A DNA stretch of 64,000 nt from Burkholderiales bacterium (GCA_029977705.1 JAPOKJ010000008.1:26280-90279), one strand, 5' to 3'. Numbered from the stretch's first letter, positions 20,068 through 29,300 are shown. The notes: generated by a model from the sequence alone, not told the origin. Program-made: numbers and translations.

Positions 20068-20628
20068 ATGAAACTCGCCCAAGAACTCCGCGCCGGCAAT
20101 GTTGTGATGATCAATGGCAGCCCGATGGTCGTGCTGCGCGCCGAATACAACAAGTCCGGTCGCAACGCCGCCGTGGTCAAGGCCAAGCTGAAGAACCTGC
20201 TCAATGCCTCCGGCACCGAGACCGTGTTCAAGGCCGACGAGAAATTCGACGTGCTGGTGCTGGACAAGAAGGAAGTGGCCTACTCGTATTTCGCCGATCC
20301 GATGTACGTCTTCATGGACAGCGAATACAACCAGTACGAGATCGAGAGCGAGTCGATGGGCGATGCCCTCAACTACCTGGATGACGGCATGCCTTGCGAA
20401 ATCACCTTCTACGAAGGCCGTGCGATTTCGGTCGAGATGCCCAACAGCGTGGTCCGCGAAGTCGAGTACACCGAGCCTGCCGTGCGTGGCGATACCTCCG
20501 GCAAGGTCATGAAGCCGGCCCGCATCAAGCCCACCGGCTTCGAAATGCCCGTGCCCGCCTTCGTCGAGATCGGTGACAAGATCGAGATCGACACCCGTAC
20601 CGGCGAGTACAAGGCGCGCGTCAAGTAA
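20068..20628 (+). CDS. efp: Elongation factor P (Arg32 type)
   Basis: Three-domain, tRNA-shaped translation factor that stimulates peptide-bond formation at proline runs. It has 186 aa. The domain I loop reads YNKSGRN with Arg at residue 32, the acceptor for EarP rhamnosylation rather than the Lys used by EpmA. Other family blocks: [49 protein letters not shown] (split) and the final [12 protein letters not shown]. The start is the ATG giving [11 protein letters not shown]; a longer upstream frame lies within the leader and is rejected. Its upstream neighbour is earP. Confidence 0.97.
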   Translation: MKLAQELRAGNVVMINGSPMVVLRAEYNKSGRNAAVVKAKLKNLLNASGTETVFKADEKFDVLVLDKKEVAYSYFADPMYVFMDSEYNQYEIESESMGDALNYLDDGMPCEITFYEGRAISVEMPNSVVREVEYTEPAVRGDTSGKVMKPARIKPTGFEMPVPAFVEIGDKIEIDTRTGEYKARVK

Positions 20629-20635
20629 GTCTGCG

Positions 20636-20652
20636 GCCCGCCCCCGGCGGGC
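20636..20652. terminator. Possible weak terminator between efp and the response regulator
   Basis: GCCCGCC / GGCGGGC-type arms around a CCCG turn lie between the convergent efp and response-regulator genes. Only a short, interrupted T-tract follows (TTGCTC), so factor-independent termination is doubtful. Confidence 0.35.
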
Positions 20653-20676
20653 TTGCTCACGGTGTGGAACCCGGCC

Positions 20677-21561
20677 TCAGGCCGAGACCATCCCGGTATC
20701 CGGACCCTGCTGCTGGCGACGTGCCAGCACCCGCTTGAGGTGGCGCATCGTGACGGCGCGCAGGGTCTGCATCGTGGTCGGCTTGACCAGATAACTGTTG
20801 GTGCCGGCGAGGGCGCCGCGCACCAGATCGAAGGGCGAGGACTTGCTGGTCAGCATCACCACCGGCAGGCCGCGCAGCGCCAGATCCCGCTTGATCTCCC
20901 GGGTCAGCTTGTAGCCGTCCATCTCCGGCATCATCACATCGGCAAAGACGATCTCGTAACTGCGCATGGCCAGGGTGTCGAGGGCTTCGAACGCGCTCGA
21001 TACCGTCTCGGCATCCACGCCCAGCTGGTTGAGCGCAATCGACATCTGCTTGCGAACCGTCGGGCTGTCATCGACCACGAGGGCACGCGGGCGGCGGATC
21101 TCGCCATCCTCGAACAGGGTCAGACCCGGGACGATCGGCCGGCTCCAGGCCTGCAGCGGCGACACCTTGAAGTAGCGCTCGACGAACTGGTTCAGGGTGG
21201 CGACCAGGCTGGCAGTGAAGCGCTGGAACATCAGGTCGTCCTTGGGGCGGGTGTCGTCGCAGCGACGCCCCACCTTCACGATGCCACGGCCGCTCAGCAA
21301 GCGATCCAGGGTCTGGGCCACCTCCGGACCACCGGCAATCGTCATGTCGACCAGGGCGATGTCAAACTCCCCCTGCTCGCGGGAATTGGACAGTACGAAG
21401 CGATAGGGATTGTGGCGGGCGTGCTTGAGAACGATTTCGAGCAGGCGCTGGAACTTGGGACCGAGCCCGAAATGGGCCACCCGGAATTCCGGGCGCGGAT
21501 CGTCGGCAGTGGGCGGAAGGGTCCTGATTCCCGTGTGCGACCGAACATCCGCCTGAAACAT
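20677..21561 (-). CDS. Response regulator with C-terminal receiver and degenerate N-terminal receiver-like domain
   Basis: 294-aa cytoplasmic signalling protein without a recognisable DNA-binding domain. The receiver domain spans about residues 158-280: acidic pair Asp164-Asp165 (VVDDSPTVRKQM), phospho-acceptor Asp208 in FADVMMPEMDG, Thr in MLTSKS and Lys in SYLVKP. Residues about 26-110 look like a second, degenerate receiver fold (strand RVAHFG, then FDIALVDMT with Asp72) lacking the acidic pair. A single receiver output by protein contact, as in PilG/CheY-type proteins, is likely. The start is supported by AGGGGGTGG upstream. No histidine kinase is adjacent. Confidence 0.85.
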   Translation of the reverse strand: MFQADVRSHTGIRTLPPTADDPRPEFRVAHFGLGPKFQRLLEIVLKHARHNPYRFVLSNSREQGEFDIALVDMTIAGGPEVAQTLDRLLSGRGIVKVGRRCDDTRPKDDLMFQRFTASLVATLNQFVERYFKVSPLQAWSRPIVPGLTLFEDGEIRRPRALVVDDSPTVRKQMSIALNQLGVDAETVSSAFEALDTLAMRSYEIVFADVMMPEMDGYKLTREIKRDLALRGLPVVMLTSKSSPFDLVRGALAGTNSYLVKPTTMQTLRAVTMRHLKRVLARRQQQGPDTGMVSA

Positions 21562-21857
21562 GAGCCACCCCCTGCCATCTGGTCCCGGTCATCAGGCTGA
21601 GCGCCGCTGCCGGAAATATTCTTGCCGTGTGCGGCCACCCCGACATGCCCCGAAGGATTGCTCCGGGACCCTGCCGACCAGCCGCAAGGATCGGCGGCTG
21701 CTACAACCGCACGTCTTTTGATTGTAACCACAATCGCCCGGCAGGCGCCAGCGACGACCGAAAATTTTCTCTGCTGCAGCAACAACTTAGCGGCGCTATC
21801 TCACCCTTTGTCTCGAAATGGGCCAACGGGCGCCAGCGCGCCCGGGCGGCGCCGGTC
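21562..21857. other. Non-coding gap between response regulator and DUF3579 gene
   Basis: I see no gene in these 296 bp. It contains an inverted repeat GATTGT-AACC-ACAATC (21720-21735) in a locally AT-richer stretch, a possible operator or promoter element for the response regulator, and a GC-rich hairpin GGGCGC-CAGC-GCGCCC near 21827-21842, just downstream of the DUF3579 stop, without a T-tract. Confidence 0.4.
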
Positions 21858-22184
21858 TCAGGTCGGGTCGATCGCCGGAACGGTGGCCAACTGGTTGTCA
21901 CGCACGAAACTGACCAAAAACTTGTAGGCCAGCGGTTCGACCAGGTGGATGCTGCCATCGACATGGACGCATTTGTAGCCGTCGCGCTGGCCCGGCATCA
22001 CATAGGGCGAATAGGCGATGCGGTTGCCCTGCATCCCGGGCGGCTGGAACTGCGCCATGATGCCGCACAGCCGTTCGGCCCAATCACTGGGCCGGAAGGT
22101 CTGGCCCGCGGCCGTCACGCCCAGGATCGTGAACGAGGGCTTGGGTGATCGGGCATCCGAATCCACATAGGCATCGAGTGGCAT
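21858..22184 (-). CDS. DUF3579 family protein
   Basis: 108-aa cytoplasmic protein of unknown function. The family pattern is clear: SFTILGVTAAGQTFRPSDWAERLCGIMAQF (split over two strands and a helix), YSPYVMP, GYKCVHVDG and a C-terminal HLVEPLAYKFLVSFVRDNQL. DUF3579 genes sit divergently next to argD in Burkholderiales, exactly as here. The start at 22184 (MPLDAYVDSD) is favoured; an upstream extension would run into the argD leader. Confidence 0.87.
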   Translation of the reverse strand: MPLDAYVDSDARSPKPSFTILGVTAAGQTFRPSDWAERLCGIMAQFQPPGMQGNRIAYSPYVMPGQRDGYKCVHVDGSIHLVEPLAYKFLVSFVRDNQLATVPAIDPT

Positions 22185-22260
22185 GCGCGAATTATACGTT
22201 TTGCCTCTAAAATCCAGTCTTGCCAACAAAAGGCGCAAAGGCGCCCTCACGGAGATTTGC

Positions 22261-23454
22261 ATGACCGCCCCCTTGATGAACACCTACGGACGTCAGCCGA
22301 TTGCGTTTTCGCATGGCGACGGCGTGTGGCTGTACGACACTGCGGGCAGGCGCTACCTCGATTGCCTGGCGGGCATCGCCGTCAACACCCTGGGCCACAA
22401 CCATCCGCGCCTGGTGGCGGCCTTGCGGGAGCAGGTCGGCCGCATCATCCACAGCTCGAACCTGTTTGAAATCCCCCTGCAGACCGAGCTGGGCCAGAAG
22501 CTGGTTGACCTGTCCGGCATGCACAACGCCTTCTTCTGCTCGACCGGCCTGGAGGCCAACGAGGCCGCGATCAAGATTGCCCGCAAATACGGCCACGACA
22601 AGGGCATCGAGATGCCCGAGATCATCGTCTATGAGAAGGCCTTCCACGGCCGTTCGCTGGCCACCCTGTCGGCCACCGGCAATGCCAAGGTCCAGAAAGG
22701 TTTCGAGCCGCTGGTACCCGGTTTCATCCGCGTGCCGCTCAACGATGCCGATGCCCTCCGCAGGATCGCCAGCGAGCGGCCGAACGTGGTCGCCGTCTTT
22801 CTCGAGGCGGTGCAGGGCGAGGGCGGCATCGTGCCGGCCCGTGCCGAATACCTCAAGACCGTGCGCGAGCTGTGCGACCAGCACGGCTGGCTGATGATGG
22901 TCGACGAAGTGCAATGCGGCACCGGACGCACCGGCAAGTGGTTCGCCCACCAGTGGGCGGGTATCCAGGCCGACGTCATGCCGCTGGCCAAGGGCCTGTC
23001 CTCGGGCGTGCCGGTCGGAGCTGTCGTGGCCCGTGGCGCTGCGGCCGACGTCTTCCAGCCCGGCAATCATGGCACCACCTTCGGGGGCAACCCGCTGGCG
23101 ATGCGCGCCGGTCTGACGACCCTCCAGGTCATGGAAGAAGACGGCCTGCTCGAGAACGCCGCCAAGGTCGGCAACTTCATCATGGACACCGTCCGCCAGG
23201 AGCTGGCCGGCCATGCCGGACTGCGCGAGGTGCGCGGCATGGGTCTGATGATCGGCATCGAACTGGATCGGCCCTGCGGCGATGTCGTCAAGAAAGCGCT
23301 CGATGCCGGTCTGGTGCTCAACGTCACCGCCGATTCGGTGGTGCGCCTGCTCCCGCCCCTGATTTTCAGCCAGGCCCATGCCGAGCTGATGCTCGACAAA
23401 CTGCTGCCGATCATCCGCTCGGTGATCGAGCAGCCGCTCGCCCAGGCGGCCTGA
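22261..23454 (+). CDS. argD: Acetylornithine aminotransferase
   Basis: PLP-dependent class III aminotransferase of arginine synthesis, converting N-acetylglutamate semialdehyde to N-acetylornithine (reversible), and often active on succinyl-diaminopimelate too. It has 397 aa. Signatures: VNTLGHNHPRLVAAL (about 41-55), the FCSTGLEANEAAIKIARKY segment (split), DEVQCGTGRTGKWFAHQ, PLAKGLSSGVPVGAVV containing the PLP Lys (about 245) and GNHGTTFGGNPLA. The ribosome-binding site GGAG lies before the ATG. It is followed after 81 bp by argF, so two arginine steps are clustered. Confidence 0.94.
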   Translation: MTAPLMNTYGRQPIAFSHGDGVWLYDTAGRRYLDCLAGIAVNTLGHNHPRLVAALREQVGRIIHSSNLFEIPLQTELGQKLVDLSGMHNAFFCSTGLEANEAAIKIARKYGHDKGIEMPEIIVYEKAFHGRSLATLSATGNAKVQKGFEPLVPGFIRVPLNDADALRRIASERPNVVAVFLEAVQGEGGIVPARAEYLKTVRELCDQHGWLMMVDEVQCGTGRTGKWFAHQWAGIQADVMPLAKGLSSGVPVGAVVARGAAADVFQPGNHGTTFGGNPLAMRAGLTTLQVMEEDGLLENAAKVGNFIMDTVRQELAGHAGLREVRGMGLMIGIELDRPCGDVVKKALDAGLVLNVTADSVVRLLPPLIFSQAHAELMLDKLLPIIRSVIEQPLAQAA

Positions 23455-23535
23455 CGGCCCCGCTCCTGAGTCGCCCTGTCCGGGGCGCCAGCAACCCAAT
23501 CGGCTGGTGATCCGGCCGGTGATCGGTATTTCGTC

Positions 23536-24462
23536 ATGAGTTCTGCCCTCAAACACTTTCTGCAATTCAAGGACCTGGACCAGGAGGAGGTGGCCTACCT
23601 CTTCGAGCGTGCGCGCCAGATCAAGCAGATGTTCAAGGCCTACAAGCCCTATCACCCACTGCTCGACCGCACCCTGGTGATGATCTTCGAGAAGGCCAGC
23701 ACGCGCACGCGCCTGTCCTTCGAGGCGGGGATGACCCAGATGGGCGGCTCGGCCATCTACCTGAACACGCGCGACTCGCAACTGGGGCGTGGCGAGCCGG
23801 TGGAGGACGCCGCCGAGGTGATCTCGCGCATGTGCGACATCGTGATGATCCGCACCTTTGAGCAGGACATCATCGAGCGCTTTGCCCGGCATTCAAGGGT
23901 CCCGGTCATCAATGGCCTGACCAATGAATACCACCCCTGCCAGATCCTGGCCGACATCTTCACCTTCATCGAGCATCGCGGCCCGATCAAGGGCAAGACC
24001 GTCACCTGGATCGGCGACTCCAACAACATGTGCAACACCTGGCTGCAGGCTGCCGAGCTGCTCGATTTCAATGTGCATGTCTCGACCCCGCCGGGCTACG
24101 AGATCGAACCGGAGCGCGCCGGACTGTTCGGCACCGCACACTTCGAAGAATTCGAAGACCCGATGCAGGCCTGCAAGGGGGCCCACCTGGTGACCACCGA
24201 TGTGTGGACCAGCATGGGTTTTGAGGCCGAAAACGAGGCCCGGAAAAAGGCCTTTGCCGACTGGTGCGTGGATGAGGACATGATGGCCGTGGCCGACCCG
24301 CAGGCCCTGTTCATGCACTGCCTGCCGGCCCATCGTGGCGAGGAGGTCACGGCTGGCGTGATCGACGGCCCGCAGTCGGTGGTCTGGGACGAAGCGGAAA
24401 ACCGCATGCATGCCCAGAAGGCCTTGCTCGAGTATCTGCTGCTGGGCCGTCTCGGCCACTGA
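23536..24462 (+). CDS. argF: Ornithine carbamoyltransferase
   Basis: Transfers carbamoyl from carbamoyl phosphate to ornithine to form citrulline in arginine synthesis. It has 308 aa. Carbamoyl-phosphate site [12 protein letters not shown] (about 53-64), HPCQ (about 132-135), the ornithine-binding DVWTSMGFE region (about 220-228) and catalytic [12 protein letters not shown] (about 255-266) are all intact. It lies downstream of argD in the same direction. Confidence 0.96.
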   Translation: MSSALKHFLQFKDLDQEEVAYLFERARQIKQMFKAYKPYHPLLDRTLVMIFEKASTRTRLSFEAGMTQMGGSAIYLNTRDSQLGRGEPVEDAAEVISRMCDIVMIRTFEQDIIERFARHSRVPVINGLTNEYHPCQILADIFTFIEHRGPIKGKTVTWIGDSNNMCNTWLQAAELLDFNVHVSTPPGYEIEPERAGLFGTAHFEEFEDPMQACKGAHLVTTDVWTSMGFEAENEARKKAFADWCVDEDMMAVADPQALFMHCLPAHRGEEVTAGVIDGPQSVVWDEAENRMHAQKALLEYLLLGRLGH

Positions 24463-24530
24463 GGCGCCGGATACAGCCCCGGACCGGGCGGGCCCCGGGC
24501 AACATCAGGCCGCAGGGGGCGCCGGCGCGC

Positions 24531-25322
24531 TCAGTCCAGGTTGACGAAGAAGCCCTCGAAGCCCCCCTCGACCGGCTCGAAGCGCTGGTTCAGGTTGCGC
24601 AGCCGGGTCGGGCCGGGCAGCATGCGCTGCGCGATGCTGTGGCGCGGATCGCCCGGATAGGCCAGCACCCGCACCGCGTCCTCCTCGAAGGGCTCAGGGT
24701 GGATGTGCGGCGCCGGACGGCCACGGCCAACGCTCAGCGCGTGATCGACCGACGAAAAGCGCGACAGATCCACCAGCGACATCACCTGCACCGGCGCCAT
24801 GTCGATCTCGAGTGCCCAGTAGCGGCGCAGGGCCTCGCGCGGTGCCAGCCAGTCACTGGCCACGGCCTCATGATCATCATGCAGGGCCTGCTGGCCCTTG
24901 GGCATCTCGGCAGCGAAGAACAGGGTATCGAAACGCCGCTTCATGAAGGACGAGAGCACGGGCGTGGTCCAGCGCGACCAGGCCACCAGTTGGGCCAGCG
25001 GCACATGCACACCGCACTCTTCGCGGGTCTCGCGCTGTGCCGCCACGAAGAAGGCTGCCGCCTCATCGGCCGCCAGGCCGCCTTGTCCGCTGCGCAGGAG
25101 CAGCGATTCGGCCGACTCCTCGAGGCTTTCCAGGCGTGCGGGCGCCCGGTCGGCTGCGTCGACCTTGCCGCCAGGAAAGACATAAACGCCACCAAGCACT
25201 GCCGAGGCCTGCGAGCGTTTGAGCATCAGTACTTCGACGCCGCCAGGGGCGTCGCGCAGCAGCATGGTGGTAGAGGCCGGAACCGGCGCCGAGAGGATGG
25301 GGGTGGTGTTAAGCTCAAGCAT
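24531..25322 (-). CDS. NUDIX hydrolase (NUDT19-like)
   Basis: 263-aa pyrophosphohydrolase. The NUDIX box is split by an insertion, as in the NUDT7/19 CoA-type group: [12 protein letters not shown], then about 45 residues, then [13 protein letters not shown] carrying the metal-binding Glu residues. The C-terminus has the long extension of that group. Likely substrates are CoA esters or other nucleoside diphosphate derivatives; not determinable here. The start at 25322 abuts the first candidate start of the divergent queF; an in-frame ATG at 25334 is the alternative. Neither has a strong ribosome-binding site. Confidence 0.82.
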   Translation of the reverse strand: MLELNTTPILSAPVPASTTMLLRDAPGGVEVLMLKRSQASAVLGGVYVFPGGKVDAADRAPARLESLEESAESLLLRSGQGGLAADEAAAFFVAAQRETREECGVHVPLAQLVAWSRWTTPVLSSFMKRRFDTLFFAAEMPKGQQALHDDHEAVASDWLAPREALRRYWALEIDMAPVQVMSLVDLSRFSSVDHALSVGRGRPAPHIHPEPFEEDAVRVLAYPGDPRHSIAQRMLPGPTRLRNLNQRFEPVEGGFEGFFVNLD

Positions 25323-25337
25323 ATGGATGAACATAAC

Positions 25338-26198
25338 ATGCCGCTGGGCCGGATCAGCACGTACAAGGACCAGTACGATCCCGGCCTGCTCTATCCGATC
25401 GCACGCGCGGTCAAACGCGCCGAGATCGGCATCAAGACCCTGCCCTTCTTTGGCGTCGACATCTGGAACTGCTACGAACTGGGCTGGCTCAATCCGCGCG
25501 GCAAGCCGCAGGTGGCGATCGCCATCGTGACCGTCCCGGCCGATTCACCCAACATCATCGAGAGCAAGAGTCTCAAGCTCTACCTGAACAGCTTCAACAA
25601 CACCCGGCTCGAGAGCGAGCAGGCCCTGCACCTGCTGCTGCAGGCCGACCTGAGCGAAGCCTGTGGGGCGACGGTGAGTGTGCGACTGCTGCCGGCGGAG
25701 GCCTTCGGTGCTGGTCCGGACAAGATGGTCGATGGCCAATTGCTGCGCAAGGACCTCGATCCCTTCCTGTCCGTTGCCGAACCGGAGGGTCTGAGCCTGG
25801 ACCGGCTGGACATCGACTGCGAACATTTCACCCCGGCACCCCAGTTGCTCAGCGCCGACCGCGAGGAACGCCCGGTCACCGAGACCCTGCGCTCGAACCT
25901 GCTCAAGTCCAACTGCCTGGTCACCGGGCAGCCGGATTGGGGCAGTATCCAGATCCATTACAGCGGCCATCCGATCCGTCAGGAAGGCCTGCTGCAATAT
26001 CTGGTGAGCTTTCGCAACCACAATGAGTTCCACGAGCAATGCGTGGAGCGCATTTTTGTGGATATCCAGCGCCAATGCGCGCCTCACCGCCTGGCGGTGA
26101 TGGCGCGCTATACGCGGCGCGGCGGCATCGACATCAATCCGTTTCGTGCCAACTTCAGCCTGCCGCTGCCCGCGAACATCCGGACGGCGCGCCAGTAA
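25338..26198 (+). CDS. queF: NADPH-dependent 7-cyano-7-deazaguanine reductase
   Basis: Reduces preQ0 to preQ1 in queuosine tRNA-modification synthesis. It is the long, two-T-fold (E. coli) type, 286 aa. Family blocks: [13 protein letters not shown] (substrate pocket), catalytic Cys in [28 protein letters not shown] and [15 protein letters not shown]. The start at 25338 gives [15 protein letters not shown], which aligns with relatives and has GGATGA seven bases upstream. The ATG at 25323 is the alternative and would touch the divergent NUDIX start (CATATG). A much longer open frame upstream is only the NUDIX gene read on the other strand. Confidence 0.94.
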   Translation: MPLGRISTYKDQYDPGLLYPIARAVKRAEIGIKTLPFFGVDIWNCYELGWLNPRGKPQVAIAIVTVPADSPNIIESKSLKLYLNSFNNTRLESEQALHLLLQADLSEACGATVSVRLLPAEAFGAGPDKMVDGQLLRKDLDPFLSVAEPEGLSLDRLDIDCEHFTPAPQLLSADREERPVTETLRSNLLKSNCLVTGQPDWGSIQIHYSGHPIRQEGLLQYLVSFRNHNEFHEQCVERIFVDIQRQCAPHRLAVMARYTRRGGIDINPFRANFSLPLPANIRTARQ

Positions 26199-26242
26199 GG
26201 CCGGCGCGCCTCAGGCGTTGCGCCCGGAGCTGCTCGACCGAC

Positions 26243-26818
26243 TCAATTCAGGTGGCCCTGCATGCGTTCAGCCAGGCGCTTGCGGGCCCGATGCAGGCGC
26301 ACCCAGCAGTTGGCCTCGCTGATGTTCAGGCGCTGGCAGACTTCCTCGGTGGACACGCCCTCAAGCACCTGCAGCTTGAACACTTCACGCAGGCTGGCGG
26401 GCAGATCCTCGATCTCCTGGGACAGGCGGGCATGCATGCGCTCGCGGGCCACCACCGAGGCCGGATCCTCACCGTGCTCGCCCAGGCTCTCGGCCATCCG
26501 CTCGAGGGTTTCCTCGGCACTGGCGTCCTCGCCATCAGCGACCGGGCGGTAGCGCGATTCACGGCGGAAGATGTCCTGGATCTTGTGGTTCAGGATGCCC
26601 AGCAGCCAGGTCTTGAGGGCCGATTGGCCCTGAAAGGACTTCAGGCCCGAGATCGCCGACATCAGGGCATCCTGGACCGCATCCTCGGCCAGATCGGCAT
26701 CGCGGATCTTGCGCCGTGCAAAGCGCAGCATGTCATTGCGATACTTGGCCAGATCTGTAATGGCCGGCAGGACGAATCCGACCGGACCGGGAAAGGCTTG
26801 GGCGACAGCAGCAACCAT
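26243..26818 (-). CDS. ECF-type RNA polymerase sigma factor
   Basis: 191-aa sigma-70 family protein with regions 2 and 4 only. Region 2 (about 25-90) contains DLAEDAVQDALMSAI and the TWLLGILNHKIQDIFRRE segment; region 4 (about 132-185) has LREVFKLQVLEGVSTEEVCQ and the recognition helix around NISEANCWVRLHRARKRL (the WVRLHRAR form is typical). The start at 26818 has AAGGAG at 26825-26830. Downstream lies the 3' end of queF, so there is no adjacent anti-sigma gene on this strand, unusual for an ECF factor. It is divergent from a two-component system. Confidence 0.9.
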   Translation of the reverse strand: MVAAVAQAFPGPVGFVLPAITDLAKYRNDMLRFARRKIRDADLAEDAVQDALMSAISGLKSFQGQSALKTWLLGILNHKIQDIFRRESRYRPVADGEDASAEETLERMAESLGEHGEDPASVVARERMHARLSQEIEDLPASLREVFKLQVLEGVSTEEVCQRLNISEANCWVRLHRARKRLAERMQGHLN

Positions 26819-26986
26819 GGGGCGACTCCTTAGAGGCGTTGATCGATGGCGCCAGTGTGGCGAGCCGGCTTTACCGTCTGATCTCGCAAAGATAACGATT
26901 TGATAACAAATGCAGTGCCCGGCAGCGCCGGCGCTGCGCCCCGGGGAGCATCTCTGGGCACCCCGGACGTACAATCGCACAGCACC

Positions 26987-27724
26987 ATGACCGATGTTTC
27001 TGCCCCTGTCCCCACCCCCGCCCTGCGGCGCGTGCTGGTCGTCGAAGACCAGCGCGACATCGCCGACCTGATCGCGCTGCACCTGCGTGATCTGGGCCTG
27101 GAGGTGCAGGTTTGTCTGGACGGCATCAGCGGCGAGCGCGCAGCCTGTGGCGAGCCCTTCGATGCGCTGGTGCTGGACATCATGCTGCCGGGCAAGGACG
27201 GCCTGGATGTGCTGCGCAGCCTGCGCCAGCAGGGGATCGAGACCCCGGTGCTGATGCTGACCGCGCGCGCCACCGAACTGGACCGGGTGCTGGGCCTGGA
27301 ACTGGGCGCCGATGACTATCTCACCAAGCCCTTCTCGGTGCCCGAGCTGCAGGCCCGGGTCAAGGCCTTGCTGCGTCGGGCCGGCATTCAGAAGAAAGGC
27401 CCTCTGGCAGCCCCTGCCGATCGCGCCCGCCTGGTCTTCGACGATCTGAGCATCGACCCGGTGTCTCGGGTCGTCACCCTGGCCGGCAAGCCGATCGAGT
27501 TGACCGCAAAGGAATTCGACCTGCTGCTGCATTTTGCCCGCCAGCCGGGGCGCGCCTTCACGCGCCTGCAGCTGCTCGATGCGGTGTGGGGCACCACCTT
27601 CGAGGGCTACGAGCACAACGTCAACACCCATATCAACCGCCTGCGCAACAAGATCGAGCGCAATCCTGCTGAGCCGCGCTTCGTGATCACGGTGCGCGGC
27701 GTGGGCTACCGGTTCATGGCATGA
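26987..27724 (+). CDS. OmpR/PhoB-family response regulator
   Basis: 245-aa transcription factor: receiver domain (about 14-128) with acidic Glu-Asp pair in LVVEDQRDI, phospho-acceptor Asp64 in LVLDIMLPGKDG, Thr in MLTARAT and Lys in YLTKPFSVPEL; then a winged-helix DNA-binding domain (about 145-243) with ELTAKEFDLLLHFARQPGR and HINRLRNKIE, ending VRGVGYRFMA. The start at 26987 is chosen because the upstream in-frame sequence is low complexity. The cognate kinase starts 16 bp downstream. Its stimulus is unknown. Confidence 0.93.
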   Translation: MTDVSAPVPTPALRRVLVVEDQRDIADLIALHLRDLGLEVQVCLDGISGERAACGEPFDALVLDIMLPGKDGLDVLRSLRQQGIETPVLMLTARATELDRVLGLELGADDYLTKPFSVPELQARVKALLRRAGIQKKGPLAAPADRARLVFDDLSIDPVSRVVTLAGKPIELTAKEFDLLLHFARQPGRAFTRLQLLDAVWGTTFEGYEHNVNTHINRLRNKIERNPAEPRFVITVRGVGYRFMA

Positions 27725-27740
27725 CCGCAGGCTCCGCGCC

Positions 27741-29300
27741 ATGATCCGCTCGCTGCGCGCCAAGGTCCTGCTGCTGACGGCGGCCTTCGGCCTGATGCTG
27801 GCGGCCGGCCTGGCCACGGTGATGTATGGCTCGGTGTTCTCCTACTACTCGGACTGGCAATACCAGCGTACCCAGCAGTTCCTCGAGCGCATCGCCTCGG
27901 CCCACCCCGAACTCTGGCGCGAGTACAACAGCGCGGGCAGCAGCTTCGGACAGACCCTGCGCCAGTACATTCTCTACTCGCCCAATACCGGGCTTTACCT
28001 GATCGACAAGGAAGGCCGGGTGCTGGCCAGCGCAGGCGAAGGCCGCCTGTTCTGGAGCAGCTTCCGCATCTCGCTCGAGCCGCTGCTGAGCAGTCACCAG
28101 AGCGACCCGCGCCAGCCCACCTATGGTGACGATCCCGATGTCCAGAACGGTACTTGCATCGTGGCGATCTATCCTGTGCTCGATGGCGAGGAGGTCAAGG
28201 GCTACCTCTATGCGGTGGCCCGGGATGCGGTCATCCAGTTGCAGGCCTCGCGGCTGCTGGGCAGTTATGCGATCCGCACCTCCCTCAAGGTGGCCCTGAT
28301 CACGATGGTGATCGGTCTGGCCCTGACCGCTGCCGTGCTGGCCTCCTTCACCGGCCCCCTGGCGCGCCTGACGCAGGCCTTGGAGGCCATCAAGGCCAAG
28401 GGCTTCGCGCTGGAGGACGAGGGCCAGGGTACGGCCGAACCACGCAAGTCGACCGCCAGGAATGCCGAGCCGGCCTCGATGGGGCTGCCGCATCTCGAAC
28501 GCAATGACGAGATCGGGCAGTTGTCGCGCGCCTTCCTGGGCCTGTTCGAGCGGCTCAAGGAAGAAATGCGCACCGTCAAGCGGGTCGATCGCCAGCGCCG
28601 CGACATGATTGCCAGCGTGTCCCATGACCTTCGCACGCCGCTGACTGCCCTGTCTGGTCAGCTCGAGACCATTCGTCTGAAGGGGGCCAACCTGACGGCG
28701 CAGGAACAGCAAAAGTATGTCGATCTGGCCTTCAACAATGCCCAGCACCTCAAACGCCTGACCGACTCGCTGGCCGATCTGGCCAAGCTGGACAATCCCG
28801 ACTTCGAAGCCCGGCGCGAGCCGCTGGCGCTGGGCGAACTGGCCGATGACCTGGTGCAGCGCTTTCGCCTTCGCGCCGAGCAGCAGGGCCTGGCATTGCA
28901 GGTCGACTATCCGGACGGCCTGCCCCTGATCGCGCTGGATGCCAGCCTGATCGAGCGGGCGCTGGCCAATCTGCTGGACAACGCGCTGCGGGTCACGCCC
29001 CGCGGCGGTCAGATCAGCGTCTGTGTGCGGGCCGAGCCGGCCGCGACGGACACGACACCGCCGCGCCCCGCCGCCCAGACGCTCTCGGTCAGCGATACCG
29101 GGCCGGGCGTGGCCGTGGCCGAGCGCGAGCGCATCTTCGAGAAGTTCTACCAGACCGAGCAGCATCGCGAACTGCGCGGCAGTGCCGGCCTGGGACTGGC
29201 GATCGTGCGCCGTGTGGCCGAACTGCACGGTGGACAGGTGGTGCTGGAATGCCCGGAGGGCGGAGGCTCGCGCTTCACCTTGATCTTTCCCGCCGGCTGA
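27741..29300 (+). CDS. Sensor histidine kinase of the adjacent two-component system
   Basis: 519-aa membrane kinase. TM1 is at about 8-30, a periplasmic sensor of about 150 residues follows (no known domain recognised), and TM2 is at about 185-207. A HAMP linker is interrupted by a charged low-complexity stretch (about 225-255), then HisKA with phospho-acceptor His295 in ASVSHDLRTPL, and a HATPase domain with NLLDNAL (N box), SDTGPGV (G1) and GLGLAI (G2). It partners the OmpR-type regulator just upstream. Confidence 0.92.
   Translation: MIRSLRAKVLLLTAAFGLMLAAGLATVMYGSVFSYYSDWQYQRTQQFLERIASAHPELWREYNSAGSSFGQTLRQYILYSPNTGLYLIDKEGRVLASAGEGRLFWSSFRISLEPLLSSHQSDPRQPTYGDDPDVQNGTCIVAIYPVLDGEEVKGYLYAVARDAVIQLQASRLLGSYAIRTSLKVALITMVIGLALTAAVLASFTGPLARLTQALEAIKAKGFALEDEGQGTAEPRKSTARNAEPASMGLPHLERNDEIGQLSRAFLGLFERLKEEMRTVKRVDRQRRDMIASVSHDLRTPLTALSGQLETIRLKGANLTAQEQQKYVDLAFNNAQHLKRLTDSLADLAKLDNPDFEARREPLALGELADDLVQRFRLRAEQQGLALQVDYPDGLPLIALDASLIERALANLLDNALRVTPRGGQISVCVRAEPAATDTTPPRPAAQTLSVSDTGPGVAVAERERIFEKFYQTEQHRELRGSAGLGLAIVRRVAELHGGQVVLECPEGGGSRFTLIFPAG

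Noticed and set aside
24639..26198. 519-codon frame that would extend queF upstream
   Set aside because: The extra 230 codons are antisense to the NUDIX gene; QueF family proteins start at the position chosen here.
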